From assembly GCA_024742415.1 (NCBI GenBank), contig JANSYN010000002.1:310001-374000 (forward strand): a stretch of 64,000 nucleotides of DNA, in the 5' to 3' direction. Source of the stretch: Gammaproteobacteria bacterium. GTDB taxonomy: Bacteria > Pseudomonadota > Gammaproteobacteria > Pseudomonadales > Halieaceae. The translations under genes were made by a program, and so were the position numbers. Each line of letters starts with the position of its first letter. The first letter of the stretch is position 1. Positions 51,358-59,963 of the stretch are shown here, in pieces. Under the pieces are notes generated by a model that worked only from the letters and a program-made list of their open reading frames with translations, did no database searches and was not told the origin of the DNA.

Positions 51358-52584
51358 TCACCCCAGCTCCGGAAACAATCGCACTGCATTCTCTCTCAAG
51401 ATATCAGCTCGCAACTGTTCGCGCCCGGCTTTGTTGGTCACGATCAGCACTTTAGCCAAAGAGGCTCCCAGGTGATAAAAGGGCCAGTCGGTGCCAAACA
51501 GCAAGCGTTCGCCACCGGTTACCTGAATCATCTTCTCCAGATGCGTCACGCCCTGGCCGTGCAGGCCGAGCCAGGCGTTGTCGTAGCGCGTGGCCAGTTG
51601 CAGCATCGCGTCGGCGTCGCGTGCGCCCGCGTGGCCGAGAATGAACTGCAGTTTGGGGAAATCGCGCAGCGGCAACTCGTAGTGGCGTGGCATTGCGTAG
51701 CGATGGCGGGATTCGGGTTCTATACCGGCGCGGCCGCCGTGGTAGAAAATGACGAGCCCCAGGCGTTCGGCCTCGTCGTAGATGTCCATGATGGCTGTGT
51801 CGTCCGGGTAGAACTGCTGCACAGTGGGGTGCAGCTTCATGATGCGCGCACCGCTTTTGGCGTATTGGCGCATTTTCGTTATTGCGTCGAGATCACTCGG
51901 GAACACCGAGAGGCCAGCACGCAGCCGTGCGCCCGCATCTGCGGCCATGACCGCGCGGCGCCAGTCTTCGGTTAGCGTGTCTCCAAAGGGCAGGCCCAGT
52001 TTTATCGGTAGCAGCAGCGCCTGCTGTACGCGCATGGCGTCCATTTCGCGCAGCAGGTTGGGAATGGTGTGCGTGCGTGCAAATTTGCTCCCCCAAAGGC
52101 CCTGCCCCAGGGTGTGGGCTGCCAGGTCATCCAGTGCGTCTTCGGTAAAGTTGCCGTTGATGTAGATGTCCAGGTCCAGGTCGCAGCCGGGGTTGGTGGC
52201 GTCGCAGTCCAGCAGGTGTTTGGTGCGCGGTGTGCGGGCCAGCAGGTCAAGCTGGGGTTTGAACAGCACCGACATGCCCAGGTGCGCATGTACGTCTATG
52301 GCGTATGGAATGGTATCGTCTACGCACAATAGTTCGCCGTTGTCGTCCAACTCAAACCAGGGCAGCTCTGCCAGGCCGCGGTAACCGGCATACACCTGTT
52401 TGCCGTACGGGCCCTTGCCCTTACTGGCGGCTTCCTGCTCACGCTGGCGCGCAAGTAAATCGATATCTGCCTGTGTGTAGCGCTCACCTGCCCGTTCACT
52501 GCAGCCACCCAGCGCAGCGGCACCCACCGTTGCGCCCGCAGCAGAAAGAAACCGGCGGCGGGGCAATCCTTTGTTATACGGCAT
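51358..52584 (-). CDS. Tat-exported lipoprotein amidohydrolase (Amidohydrolase_2)
   Basis: The 408-residue protein has a twin-arginine lipoprotein signal (LPRRRFLSAAGATVGAAALGGC, Cys28) and a TIM-barrel metal-dependent hydrolase domain with the first metal ligands in IDVHAHLG (His99, His101). IMKLHPTVQQFYPDD, FILGHAGARDADA and LFGTDWPF hold the later ligands. Relatives include decarboxylases and amide hydrolases. The substrate is unknown. The frame is open further upstream, but the Tat signal sets the start at 52584. Confidence 0.83.
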   Translation of the reverse strand: MPYNKGLPRRRFLSAAGATVGAAALGGCSERAGERYTQADIDLLARQREQEAASKGKGPYGKQVYAGYRGLAELPWFELDDNGELLCVDDTIPYAIDVHAHLGMSVLFKPQLDLLARTPRTKHLLDCDATNPGCDLDLDIYINGNFTEDALDDLAAHTLGQGLWGSKFARTHTIPNLLREMDAMRVQQALLLPIKLGLPFGDTLTEDWRRAVMAADAGARLRAGLSVFPSDLDAITKMRQYAKSGARIMKLHPTVQQFYPDDTAIMDIYDEAERLGLVIFYHGGRAGIEPESRHRYAMPRHYELPLRDFPKLQFILGHAGARDADAMLQLATRYDNAWLGLHGQGVTHLEKMIQVTGGERLLFGTDWPFYHLGASLAKVLIVTNKAGREQLRADILRENAVRLFPELG

Positions 52585-52862
52585 TATTATGCAGTTCCAC
52601 TTTCGGCCATTGAATGCCAAGTGTAGCGCACGGCGCGGAATTATCGAGCGGTACCCACCCGGGCGCAGCGGTGGCAATGTGTGGCGCTCTGGTTTAGTCT
52701 GCTAGCCGCTGCCAGCCAAGTCGCCAGCCTCCCAGGCGTTGCCACCGAAGGGCCAATAGAGGGGGCAGTTAGCCAGGCTGCGGCAGCGCTTGATAGCAGC
52801 GAATCGCGCCGCAGGCGCCGCGCAGCATGCACCACCTTACAACCCAATTATTGGAATAACCT

Positions 52863-53972
52863 ATGAGCGATAACTCCGTCTTGTTCCAGCCCTTTGAGCT
52901 GGGCGATCTTCACCTGGCCAACCGCATTGTCATGGCTCCCATGACGCGCAACCTCTCACCCAACAATATACCGGGCGACGACGTGGCCGAGTACTACCGC
53001 CGCCGCGCGGCCGGTGGTGTTGGCCTGATCTTCACCGAAGGCACCTGCATCGATCACATCGCCGCCAGTGGCTACCCCGATGTGCCCTACTTTCATGGTG
53101 AAGAACGTCTGGCCGGCTGGAAGAAAGTCGTAGAGGCGGTACACGGTGAAGGCGGCAAGATTGCGCCCCAGTTATGGCACTGCGGCGGGATGCGCCGTGC
53201 GGGCACACCACCCGAGGGCGAAGTCAACGGGTATACGCCCTCGGGCATGAACGTGCCCGGCAAGGTCAATCGCCACGTGATGAGCAAGCAAGACATACAG
53301 GATGTGATCGATGCCTTCGCGCGCGGCGCGGCGAATGCCAAAGCGCTGGGGTTTGACGCGGTGGAGATTCACGGGGCGCACGGCTACATTATTGACCAGT
53401 TCCTGTGGGAGGGTCTCAACCAGCGTGATGACGAGTACGGCGGCTCTTTCGAAAACCGCCTGCGCTTTGCCGTTGAAATCATTGCAGCCGCACGCGCGGC
53501 CGTGGGCCCGGACTTTCCCATCTCGTTCCGCTATTCGCAGTGGAAGCAGCAGGATTTCACTGCGCGCCTGGTAGACAACCCGCAAGACCTGGAGCGGTTG
53601 CTCATGCCACTGAGCGATGCCGGGGTTGATATCTTTCATTGCTCCACGCGCCGCTTCTGGGAGCCGGAGTTTGACGGCAGTGATCTCAACCTCGCCGGAT
53701 GGACACGCAAAATCACCGGCAAGCCCTGCATTACCGTGGGCAGCGTTGGCCTGGATGCTGACTTTATTCCGGCACCGGGCGAGGCCAGCTTCAAAGACGC
53801 TGAACCTGCCAGCCTGGACAATCTCATCCAGCGCATGAATGCCAGTGAATTTGATCTGGTGGCCGTGGGTCGCGCCTTGATTGCCAACCCCGACTGGGCA
53901 AACAAGGTGGCCGCCGACAAGAGCGATGAGCTCAAGGCCTACCATAAAGAGATGCTGAACTCGCTGCTGTAG
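52863..53972 (+). CDS. NADH:flavin oxidoreductase, Old Yellow Enzyme family
   Basis: The 369-residue FMN-binding TIM barrel begins LFQPFELGDLHLANRIVMAPMTRN. It has the substrate-binding pair His170/His173 in VEIHGAHGYIIDQFLW, followed by RDDEYGGSFENRLRF, and ends with VAVGRALIANPDW. Members reduce activated C=C bonds with NAD(P)H. It is divergent from the amidohydrolase gene. A role with other catabolic enzymes is possible but cannot be shown. Confidence 0.9.
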   Translation: MSDNSVLFQPFELGDLHLANRIVMAPMTRNLSPNNIPGDDVAEYYRRRAAGGVGLIFTEGTCIDHIAASGYPDVPYFHGEERLAGWKKVVEAVHGEGGKIAPQLWHCGGMRRAGTPPEGEVNGYTPSGMNVPGKVNRHVMSKQDIQDVIDAFARGAANAKALGFDAVEIHGAHGYIIDQFLWEGLNQRDDEYGGSFENRLRFAVEIIAAARAAVGPDFPISFRYSQWKQQDFTARLVDNPQDLERLLMPLSDAGVDIFHCSTRRFWEPEFDGSDLNLAGWTRKITGKPCITVGSVGLDADFIPAPGEASFKDAEPASLDNLIQRMNASEFDLVAVGRALIANPDWANKVAADKSDELKAYHKEMLNSLL

Positions 53973-54198
53973 CATGAGCCAGCGTTGGTGCTACACAGTC
54001 AAGCCTTCGAGGGCTGCGCCCGGCAACGCACAACGCGGCATTGCGCTGCAACCGCAGCCAGTGCGCGGCGGGCGTTGCACACTGGCATCACCGTGCGCAT
54101 AAACGGCCGGTGGCGCACGCGCCGCGCCGGCCCGGCCTACGCACACAACATCCAATCCACCGTTTTTTCCAACAGGTACAGGCAGGCAGGACTTCACC

Positions 54199-55383
54199 AT
54201 GGCTGATATCGGCACACCCCTTTCTTCAAGCTCTACCAAGGTTCTCCTGTGCGGCTCTGGCGAGCTGGGCAAGGAAGTGGTCATTGAGCTGCAACGTCTT
54301 GGCGTTGAAGTCATCGCGGCGGACCGCTATGCAAACGCGCCGGCCATGCAGGTGGCCCATCGCAGCCACACGCTGTCGATGACAGACGGCGCTGCCCTGC
54401 GCGCGGTTATCGAGCAGGAAAAACCACACTACATCGTGCCGGAGATCGAAGCCATTGCGACTGACACCCTGGTCGCACTTGAGGACGAAGGCTACACCGT
54501 GATTCCCACCGCGCGCGCCGCACAACTCACCATGAACCGCGAGGGCATTCGCAGGCTGGCCGCCGAGGAATTGGGCATTACCACCTCGCCGTTTGTGTTT
54601 GCCGATGACCGCGACAGTTATCTTGCCGCGATCCAGACGATTGGCCTGCCCTGCGTGGTCAAGCCCATTATGAGTTCCTCCGGTAAGGGCCAGAGCCTGG
54701 TCAAGACCACCGACGACATCGACGCCGCCTGGAACTATTCCCAGGAAGGCGGCCGCACAGGTGCCGGCAGAGTCATTGTTGAGGGCTTTGTCGATTTCGA
54801 TTACGAGATTACCCTGCTTACCATTCGCCACCGCGATGGCACCAGCTACTGCGAGCCTATCGGCCACCGCCAGCAAGACGGCGACTACCGCGAATCCTGG
54901 CAGCCACAGCCCATGTCTGGCCTGGCACTGGAGCGCAGCCGCGACATCGCCAACAAGGTAACCGAAGCGCTGGGTGGCTGGGGCCTGTTTGGCGTAGAGC
55001 TGTTCATTAAAGGCGACGACGTGTACTTCAGCGAAGTGTCGCCACGCCCGCACGACACCGGCATGGTGACGCTGATCTCCCAGGATCTGTCTGAGTTTGC
55101 GCTGCACGCGCGCGCCATTCTGGGCCTGCCCATTCCGGCAATCCGCCAGTACGGCCCCGCCGCCTCGAGTGTGATTCTGGTGGAAGGTCACTCTACCACC
55201 ATGCGCTATCGCAACGTGGCACAAGCCCTTACCCAGCCCGATACTGACCTGCGCCTGTTCGGCAAACCGGAGATTGCCGGCCAGCGCCGCCTGGGTGTGG
55301 GGCTGGCGCTGGGGAGCTCTATCGACGAGGCCAGGGAAAAAGCCAACCGCGTGAGCAGCATTGTGCAAGTGGAGTGCCCCTAG
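54199..55383 (+). CDS. purT: Formate-dependent GAR transformylase PurT
   Basis: The 394-residue ATP-grasp enzyme uses formate and ATP to formylate glycinamide ribonucleotide in purine synthesis. It matches E. coli PurT in length and text: [36 protein letters not shown] (ATP loop), [26 protein letters not shown], and [19 protein letters not shown]. It stands apart from purEK in this window. It is followed 95 bp later by a GNAT gene. Confidence 0.96.
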   Translation: MADIGTPLSSSSTKVLLCGSGELGKEVVIELQRLGVEVIAADRYANAPAMQVAHRSHTLSMTDGAALRAVIEQEKPHYIVPEIEAIATDTLVALEDEGYTVIPTARAAQLTMNREGIRRLAAEELGITTSPFVFADDRDSYLAAIQTIGLPCVVKPIMSSSGKGQSLVKTTDDIDAAWNYSQEGGRTGAGRVIVEGFVDFDYEITLLTIRHRDGTSYCEPIGHRQQDGDYRESWQPQPMSGLALERSRDIANKVTEALGGWGLFGVELFIKGDDVYFSEVSPRPHDTGMVTLISQDLSEFALHARAILGLPIPAIRQYGPAASSVILVEGHSTTMRYRNVAQALTQPDTDLRLFGKPEIAGQRRLGVGLALGSSIDEAREKANRVSSIVQVECP

Positions 55384-55478
55384 CCCATGTGGGCAGCAGG
55401 CCTCTTTCACGCACATGGCGCCCGCGAACACAGGGAGCTGCACTCGGTTGTATACGGCAAGACAGCCCTGACCACCCA

Positions 55479-56006
55479 ATGACCATGGCCAATACAACAC
55501 ACACCGAACCGCGCATTGAACCCTTTGACGGCAACGTCACACCCGCAATGATGCGCCTGCTGCTAACGGCCGACCCGAACGAAGCTCTGGTGCGTGACTA
55601 TCTTGGCAATGCAAAAGTACTGCTGTGCTACGCAGACGACGCCATCGCAGGGATTGCAGTGGTAATCAAACACGCCGAGCCTGCCCCGAATGCGCTCGCA
55701 GAGCACTGCAGCCCCACCTGTGAGCTGATTAACATCGCCGTGGATACCGCGCATCAAGGCAAGGGCCTGGCCAAGGCCATGATCGCACGCTGCATCGACA
55801 TCGCCAGAGGCTGGCAGGCACACGCGCTGGAGGTCGGCACCGGCAATTCCAGCCTGGACCAGCTCGCCCTTTATCAAAAATGTGGCTTCAGGATGCACCG
55901 TATTGAGCGAGGCTTTTTTGCTGCCTACCCAGAACCGATTATCGAAAACGGTGTGCAGTGCCTGGATAAGGTCGTCCTGCGCATGGCATTGGAAGAGCAC
56001 ACCTAG
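55479..56006 (+). CDS. GNAT-family N-acetyltransferase
   Basis: The 175-residue protein has the GNAT fold. The acetyl-CoA loop is in LINIAVDTAHQGKGLAKAMIARCI (Q-G-K-G-L-A), followed by LALYQKCGFRMHRIERGFF. The substrate is unknown. ATG at 55479 or 55485 may start it. The open frame upstream overlaps the purT stop and looks non-coding. It is convergent with dinB. Confidence 0.82.
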   Translation: MTMANTTHTEPRIEPFDGNVTPAMMRLLLTADPNEALVRDYLGNAKVLLCYADDAIAGIAVVIKHAEPAPNALAEHCSPTCELINIAVDTAHQGKGLAKAMIARCIDIARGWQAHALEVGTGNSSLDQLALYQKCGFRMHRIERGFFAAYPEPIIENGVQCLDKVVLRMALEEHT

Positions 56007-56091
56007 GGCCAGGCGCCTGCCGGGCCCGGTGCAACTAGCGGCAACTGCTGCAAGATGCCCACGCTGGCGTCGGTCAGCCCCGCGCGCCTGG

Positions 56092-57246
56092 CTAAAAGTC
56101 GAAGGTTGTTTGTACGAAGCCCGCCAGTTGCGAAGCAACCCGGTCAACGCTTTTGTCGTTTGCATCGCGAACACAGCCGGGCGGCGTCGGCGCATCATTG
56201 TGCACCAGGCTGGACAAGGTCACACCGAGCAAACGCACGCCGCGCTCAACCGGCGTCACCTGGTCCAGCAATTGATAGGCGAGCTGCTCAAACCGGGCAC
56301 GATCCGCCACCGGCTCATACACCGACTGGCTGCGCGTAATCTGTCGAAAGTCAGCGAACTTCACCTTCAGGGTAACCGTGCGGCCTACCGCGGCATTGGC
56401 TTGTATACGCTGCCATACGCTGTCCAGCACCTCGGCCAGGGCGGCGCGCAGCGCGTCACTACTGAACAGGTCTTCTGCAAACGTACGTTCACGCCCTACT
56501 GACTTGCGTACACGGTTTGCTTTTACCTGCCGATGGTCAATCCCCCGGGAGGCGTCATACAGGTACTGCGCAGACTTGCCAAAATGTTCCTGCAAATCAT
56601 CCAGCGACTGCGCGCATAAATCAGCACCGGTATGAATGCCAAGCCGCGCCATGCGTTCGGCGGTACGCGGCCCGACGCCATGAAAGCGCCGCACCGGCAA
56701 AGACGCCACAAAACGCGCGCCCTCACGCGGCCTGATCACACACATCCCGTTCGGCTTGTTCTGGTCTGAGGCAATCTTGGCAATGAACTTGTTGTAGCTG
56801 ATGCCCGCACTGGCCGTTAGCTGCGTTTGCGCGAGAATGTCCTGTCGAATGCGCTGTGCTGTGCCGGTGGCACTACCGATGCGCTGTTTGTCCTGGGTCA
56901 CATCCAGGTAGGCCTCGTCCAGCGAAAGCGGCTCTACCAGATCGCTGTAGAAAGCAAAGATGTCGCGAATCTGGTTCGACACCTGGCGATACACTTCAAA
57001 GCGCGCCGGCACAAAAATCAGCTGTGGGCATTTACGCGCGGCGGTTACCGAGGGCATGGCCGAGCGCACCCCGAACTGCCGCGCCTCATAACTGGCGGCG
57101 GCTACCACTCCGCGCTGCCGGGAGCCGCCAACCGCCACCGGCTTACCGCGCAGCGCGGGGTTGTCGCGCTGTTCAACGCTGGCAAAGAAGGCATCCATAT
57201 CAACATGAATGATCTTGCGCTGTACCTGTGGCTCTACATCGGTCAT
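56092..57246 (-). CDS. dinB: DNA polymerase IV
   Basis: The 384-residue Y-family polymerase performs translesion synthesis. Catalytic residues are Asp16 (HVDMDAFFASVE) and Asp110-Glu111 (PLSLDEAYLDV). The helix-hairpin-helix thumb region (FHGVGPRTAERMARLGI) and little-finger domain are present. The frame continues upstream through 16-bp repeats, but family N-termini set the start at 57246. No clear LexA box was seen upstream, so SOS control is not supported by what can be read. Confidence 0.95.
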   Translation of the reverse strand: MTDVEPQVQRKIIHVDMDAFFASVEQRDNPALRGKPVAVGGSRQRGVVAAASYEARQFGVRSAMPSVTAARKCPQLIFVPARFEVYRQVSNQIRDIFAFYSDLVEPLSLDEAYLDVTQDKQRIGSATGTAQRIRQDILAQTQLTASAGISYNKFIAKIASDQNKPNGMCVIRPREGARFVASLPVRRFHGVGPRTAERMARLGIHTGADLCAQSLDDLQEHFGKSAQYLYDASRGIDHRQVKANRVRKSVGRERTFAEDLFSSDALRAALAEVLDSVWQRIQANAAVGRTVTLKVKFADFRQITRSQSVYEPVADRARFEQLAYQLLDQVTPVERGVRLLGVTLSSLVHNDAPTPPGCVRDANDKSVDRVASQLAGFVQTTFDF

Positions 57247-57338
57247 GGGCGCGATAGTAAGTTTTCCGTCGCTGGCTGACAACGCGCAGGCTGGCGCAGC
57301 GGCATCATGCCCACTGTGATCAGGCATCGGCAGGCACG

Positions 57339-57466
57339 TGCGTGCTTCGGCACGTGCGTGCTTCGGCGGGTGCGGGCTTCGGCGGGTGCGGGCATCGGCA
57401 AGTGCGGGCATCGGCAAGTGCGGGCATCGGCAAGTGCGGGCATCGGCAAGTGCGGGCATCGGCAAG
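57339..57466. repeat. 16-bp tandem repeat, eight units, upstream of dinB
   Basis: Eight head-to-tail 16-bp units can be read. The last five are identical (TGCGGGCATCGGCAAG) and the first three are variants with CTTCGGCGGG or CTTCGGCACG. There are no spacers, so this is a minisatellite and not a CRISPR. Confidence 0.92.
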
Positions 57467-57654
57467 TGCGGGCACACTGTGTATCATGAGCTGATGAGCT
57501 GCCAGGCCACAGCCCACAACAACGGATTTGTGAACGCTCAACCACGGTGTGGGGCTGGCATGCTGTCTGCCTGGCCACACAGGCCTGGTGGCAGCCACAC
57601 ATGGGGCGCGTTGCACCACAAGTCAATAACAGCAGGCGCATCCTGGATGTATAG

Positions 57655-57820
57655 CTACAATCACAACCACAATCACAACCAAAAAAAGCACAACCAGAAG
57701 TACAACCAGATATAAGTACAACGAAAACACAACTACAGACGCAACTTTAAGCGCAACGACAAACGCAACGACAAACGCAACCTCGCGCGTAACATTACGC
57801 GGAATCTCACGCGCAACTAC
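57655..57820. repeat. Degenerate 6/12-bp CAAC-rich repeat upstream of the PQQ dehydrogenase
   Basis: CACAAC- and GCAAC-ending units recur with a 6- or 12-bp period, including two exact copies of CGCAACGACAAA at 57752-57775. The stretch ends just before the AGGAGG ribosome site of the next gene, so it would form its 5' leader. Confidence 0.75.
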
Positions 57821-57832
57821 AGGAGGAACTAC

Positions 57833-59866
57833 GTGCCAGCAATGCCTGCCAACCCGCCTGCCCAGCACTGCACACGGCGCCGACACGCGCCGCGGCTTGC
57901 AGCCACTGCCCTGCGCATCGTCCTGCTCGCCAGCGCCACGCTGCTGGCAGGTACTGCCCAGGCCTGGCTCTACAGCGGCGGGGACGCCGGCGGTACGCGC
58001 TATTCCAACTTGCAGCAAATCAATCGCGACAACGTAGGCCGCATGGAACTGGCATGGACGGCGCGCTCAGGTGAGCACCAGTTATTGCCAGCAGCGGCGT
58101 ACGCCGACTCCAACATGCAATCAACACCCATCCTGCTGCCTGCCGCAGCAGGGCAACACCTTGTGGTGTGCTCGGCAAACAACTATCTGGTGGCACTGGA
58201 CCCTGAAACCGGCGAGCAACGTTGGCGTTACGACCCCAGGGTACCGCTGGTAAAGCGTGGCATCACCTATAAATGCCGCGGCAACGCTGCCTACTGGGAA
58301 GACACCAACGCCACCGCAGACGCTGCCTGCAAGCATCGATTGTTCATGGGTACGCTGGACCGCAGGCTGGTCGCGGTCGATGCGCGCAACGGCCAACCCT
58401 GCGCCGGCTTTGGCAACAACGGGCAGTTGAATCTGCTGCGCGACGATGAGGTAGGTTACAGCGAGCCGATGGTGTTTAGCACCTCGCAACCCGTGATGAT
58501 CGGTGACCGCATTGTCATCGGATCATCCGTGCGCGACCTCGTATACCAGCACACGCCCGCCGGCACCATCAACGCCTATGACGCGCGCTCGGGCGCACAG
58601 GACTGGACCTTCCACATTGTGCCGCGCGACCCAGCCGACCCTGCTGCGGCGAGCTGGCCAGAAAATGCCGGCAGCGCCTCCGGCGCGGCCAATGCCTGGG
58701 CGCCGCTGTCAGTTGATGCACACAATGGCCTGGTATTCGTGCCCACCAGTTCACCGTCACCGGATTTTTACGGCGGCTACCGCAAGGGCGACAACCGCTA
58801 CGCCAACTCACTGGTGGCGCTTGATGCACAAACCGGCAAGCCCGTGTGGCACTACCAGTTCGTGCATCATGACCTGTGGGACTACGATACACCCGCGCAG
58901 CCTGTCGTGATTGACCTGGACTGGCACAATAAGCGCATACCCGCAGTGATACAGCTCACCAAACAGGGCATGGTGTTTGCCTTCAACCGGCTCACCGGCG
59001 AGCCGATCATTCCTGTTGAAGAGCGACCGGTACCTGCCTCCACCGTGCCGGGGGAGGCAGCGGCACCCACACAGCCGTTTTCAACTCTGCCGCCGCTGGT
59101 GCGCCACCGGGTTGGTGTGGACGATGTCTGGGGCTTTACGCCATTAGACAAGTGGCTTTGCCAAAAAAGCTTTGCCGACATCGTCAACGAAGGCATCTAT
59201 ACGCCGCCCGCACCGGATCGCCCCACGATGCATTTCCCCTCGGAGGCCGGTGGCGCGAACTGGGGCGGCGGCGCTGTCTCGCCTGACGGTTTGCTCCTGG
59301 TGAACATGATGGACGTTGCCCAGACGCTGCAGGTCACACCAATCGCTGACGTCCCCAGGGACGCACTGGACGGCGCGACGGTTGAGCAGGCCTACGGCGC
59401 AGGCGGCTTCACCCCGATACGCGGCAGCGATTTTGCCTTTGAAAAGCGCGCGTGGATGTCGCCCCTGGGGGTACCTTGCGTGGCCCCGCCGTGGAATAAG
59501 GTGGTCGCCATGGACCTGGCCGAGGGCAAGGTGAAGTGGGAGGCACCGCTTGGGTCTATTCATGATCTGGCGCCCTTCCCCGTACCCTTTCGCATTAACG
59601 GCTTTGGCGCACCGGGCCTGGGCAGCGGCGTGTTGACGGCCGGCGGGCTCTTTGTGATTGGCGCTACCTCAGACAGCACGCTGCGCGCCTTTGACGTGGC
59701 TACCGGCGAGGTGCTGTGGGAACACGACCTGCCGGTTGACGCAATGTCCGGCGTTGCTACCTATCAATTTAACGGCCGGCAGTACTTTGTTACCACCGCC
59801 GGCGGACACAGCCAGCTTGCAAGACAGAGCGGTGACTATATCATTGCTTTCCGACTGCCCGACTAG
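57833..59866 (+). CDS. PQQ-dependent dehydrogenase (glucose/quinate dehydrogenase-like quinoprotein)
   Basis: The 677-residue protein has a signal peptide (LRIVLLASATLLAGTAQA, about residues 28-45) and an eight-bladed PQQ propeller of the glucose dehydrogenase family: WLYSGGDAGGTRYSNLQQIN, VVCSANNYLVALDPETGEQRW, YANSLVALDAQTGKPVWHYQFVHHDLWDYD and GGANWGGGAVSPDG. It lacks the five-helix membrane domain of Gcd, so it should be periplasmic. AGGAGG lies 6 nt before the GTG start. A heme-c protein gene follows by 97 bp and could accept its electrons. Confidence 0.88.
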   Translation: MPAMPANPPAQHCTRRRHAPRLAATALRIVLLASATLLAGTAQAWLYSGGDAGGTRYSNLQQINRDNVGRMELAWTARSGEHQLLPAAAYADSNMQSTPILLPAAAGQHLVVCSANNYLVALDPETGEQRWRYDPRVPLVKRGITYKCRGNAAYWEDTNATADAACKHRLFMGTLDRRLVAVDARNGQPCAGFGNNGQLNLLRDDEVGYSEPMVFSTSQPVMIGDRIVIGSSVRDLVYQHTPAGTINAYDARSGAQDWTFHIVPRDPADPAAASWPENAGSASGAANAWAPLSVDAHNGLVFVPTSSPSPDFYGGYRKGDNRYANSLVALDAQTGKPVWHYQFVHHDLWDYDTPAQPVVIDLDWHNKRIPAVIQLTKQGMVFAFNRLTGEPIIPVEERPVPASTVPGEAAAPTQPFSTLPPLVRHRVGVDDVWGFTPLDKWLCQKSFADIVNEGIYTPPAPDRPTMHFPSEAGGANWGGGAVSPDGLLLVNMMDVAQTLQVTPIADVPRDALDGATVEQAYGAGGFTPIRGSDFAFEKRAWMSPLGVPCVAPPWNKVVAMDLAEGKVKWEAPLGSIHDLAPFPVPFRINGFGAPGLGSGVLTAGGLFVIGATSDSTLRAFDVATGEVLWEHDLPVDAMSGVATYQFNGRQYFVTTAGGHSQLARQSGDYIIAFRLPD

Positions 59867-59963
59867 CCGGGCACGGGCGGCAGGTTCGCTGCGAAACGCT
59901 ACACATCGAACGCACGACAAAAAAGAAGACTGGGTAACAGTCTCACAAGACGGAGAACACACC

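Larger units (their letters stand above)
57247..57832. other. Repeat-rich intergenic region between divergent dinB and PQQ-dehydrogenase genes
   Basis: These 586 bp contain a 16-bp minisatellite (57339-57466) and a 12-bp-periodic CAAC-rich stretch (57655-57820). I see no gene. Both promoters must lie here. Confidence 0.6.

Noticed and set aside
57339-57466. Possible CRISPR array
   Set aside because: The 16-bp units are directly adjacent with no unique spacers and no cas genes nearby. It is a tandem minisatellite.
57247-57477. N-terminal extension of dinB through the 16-bp repeats
   Set aside because: The extra 77 residues are repeat-derived. Family N-termini start at MTDVEPQVQRKIIHVDMDAF.
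57623-58018. Minus-strand open frame rich in Val
   Set aside because: It comes from the CAAC-rich repeat and the antisense of the PQQ dehydrogenase start.
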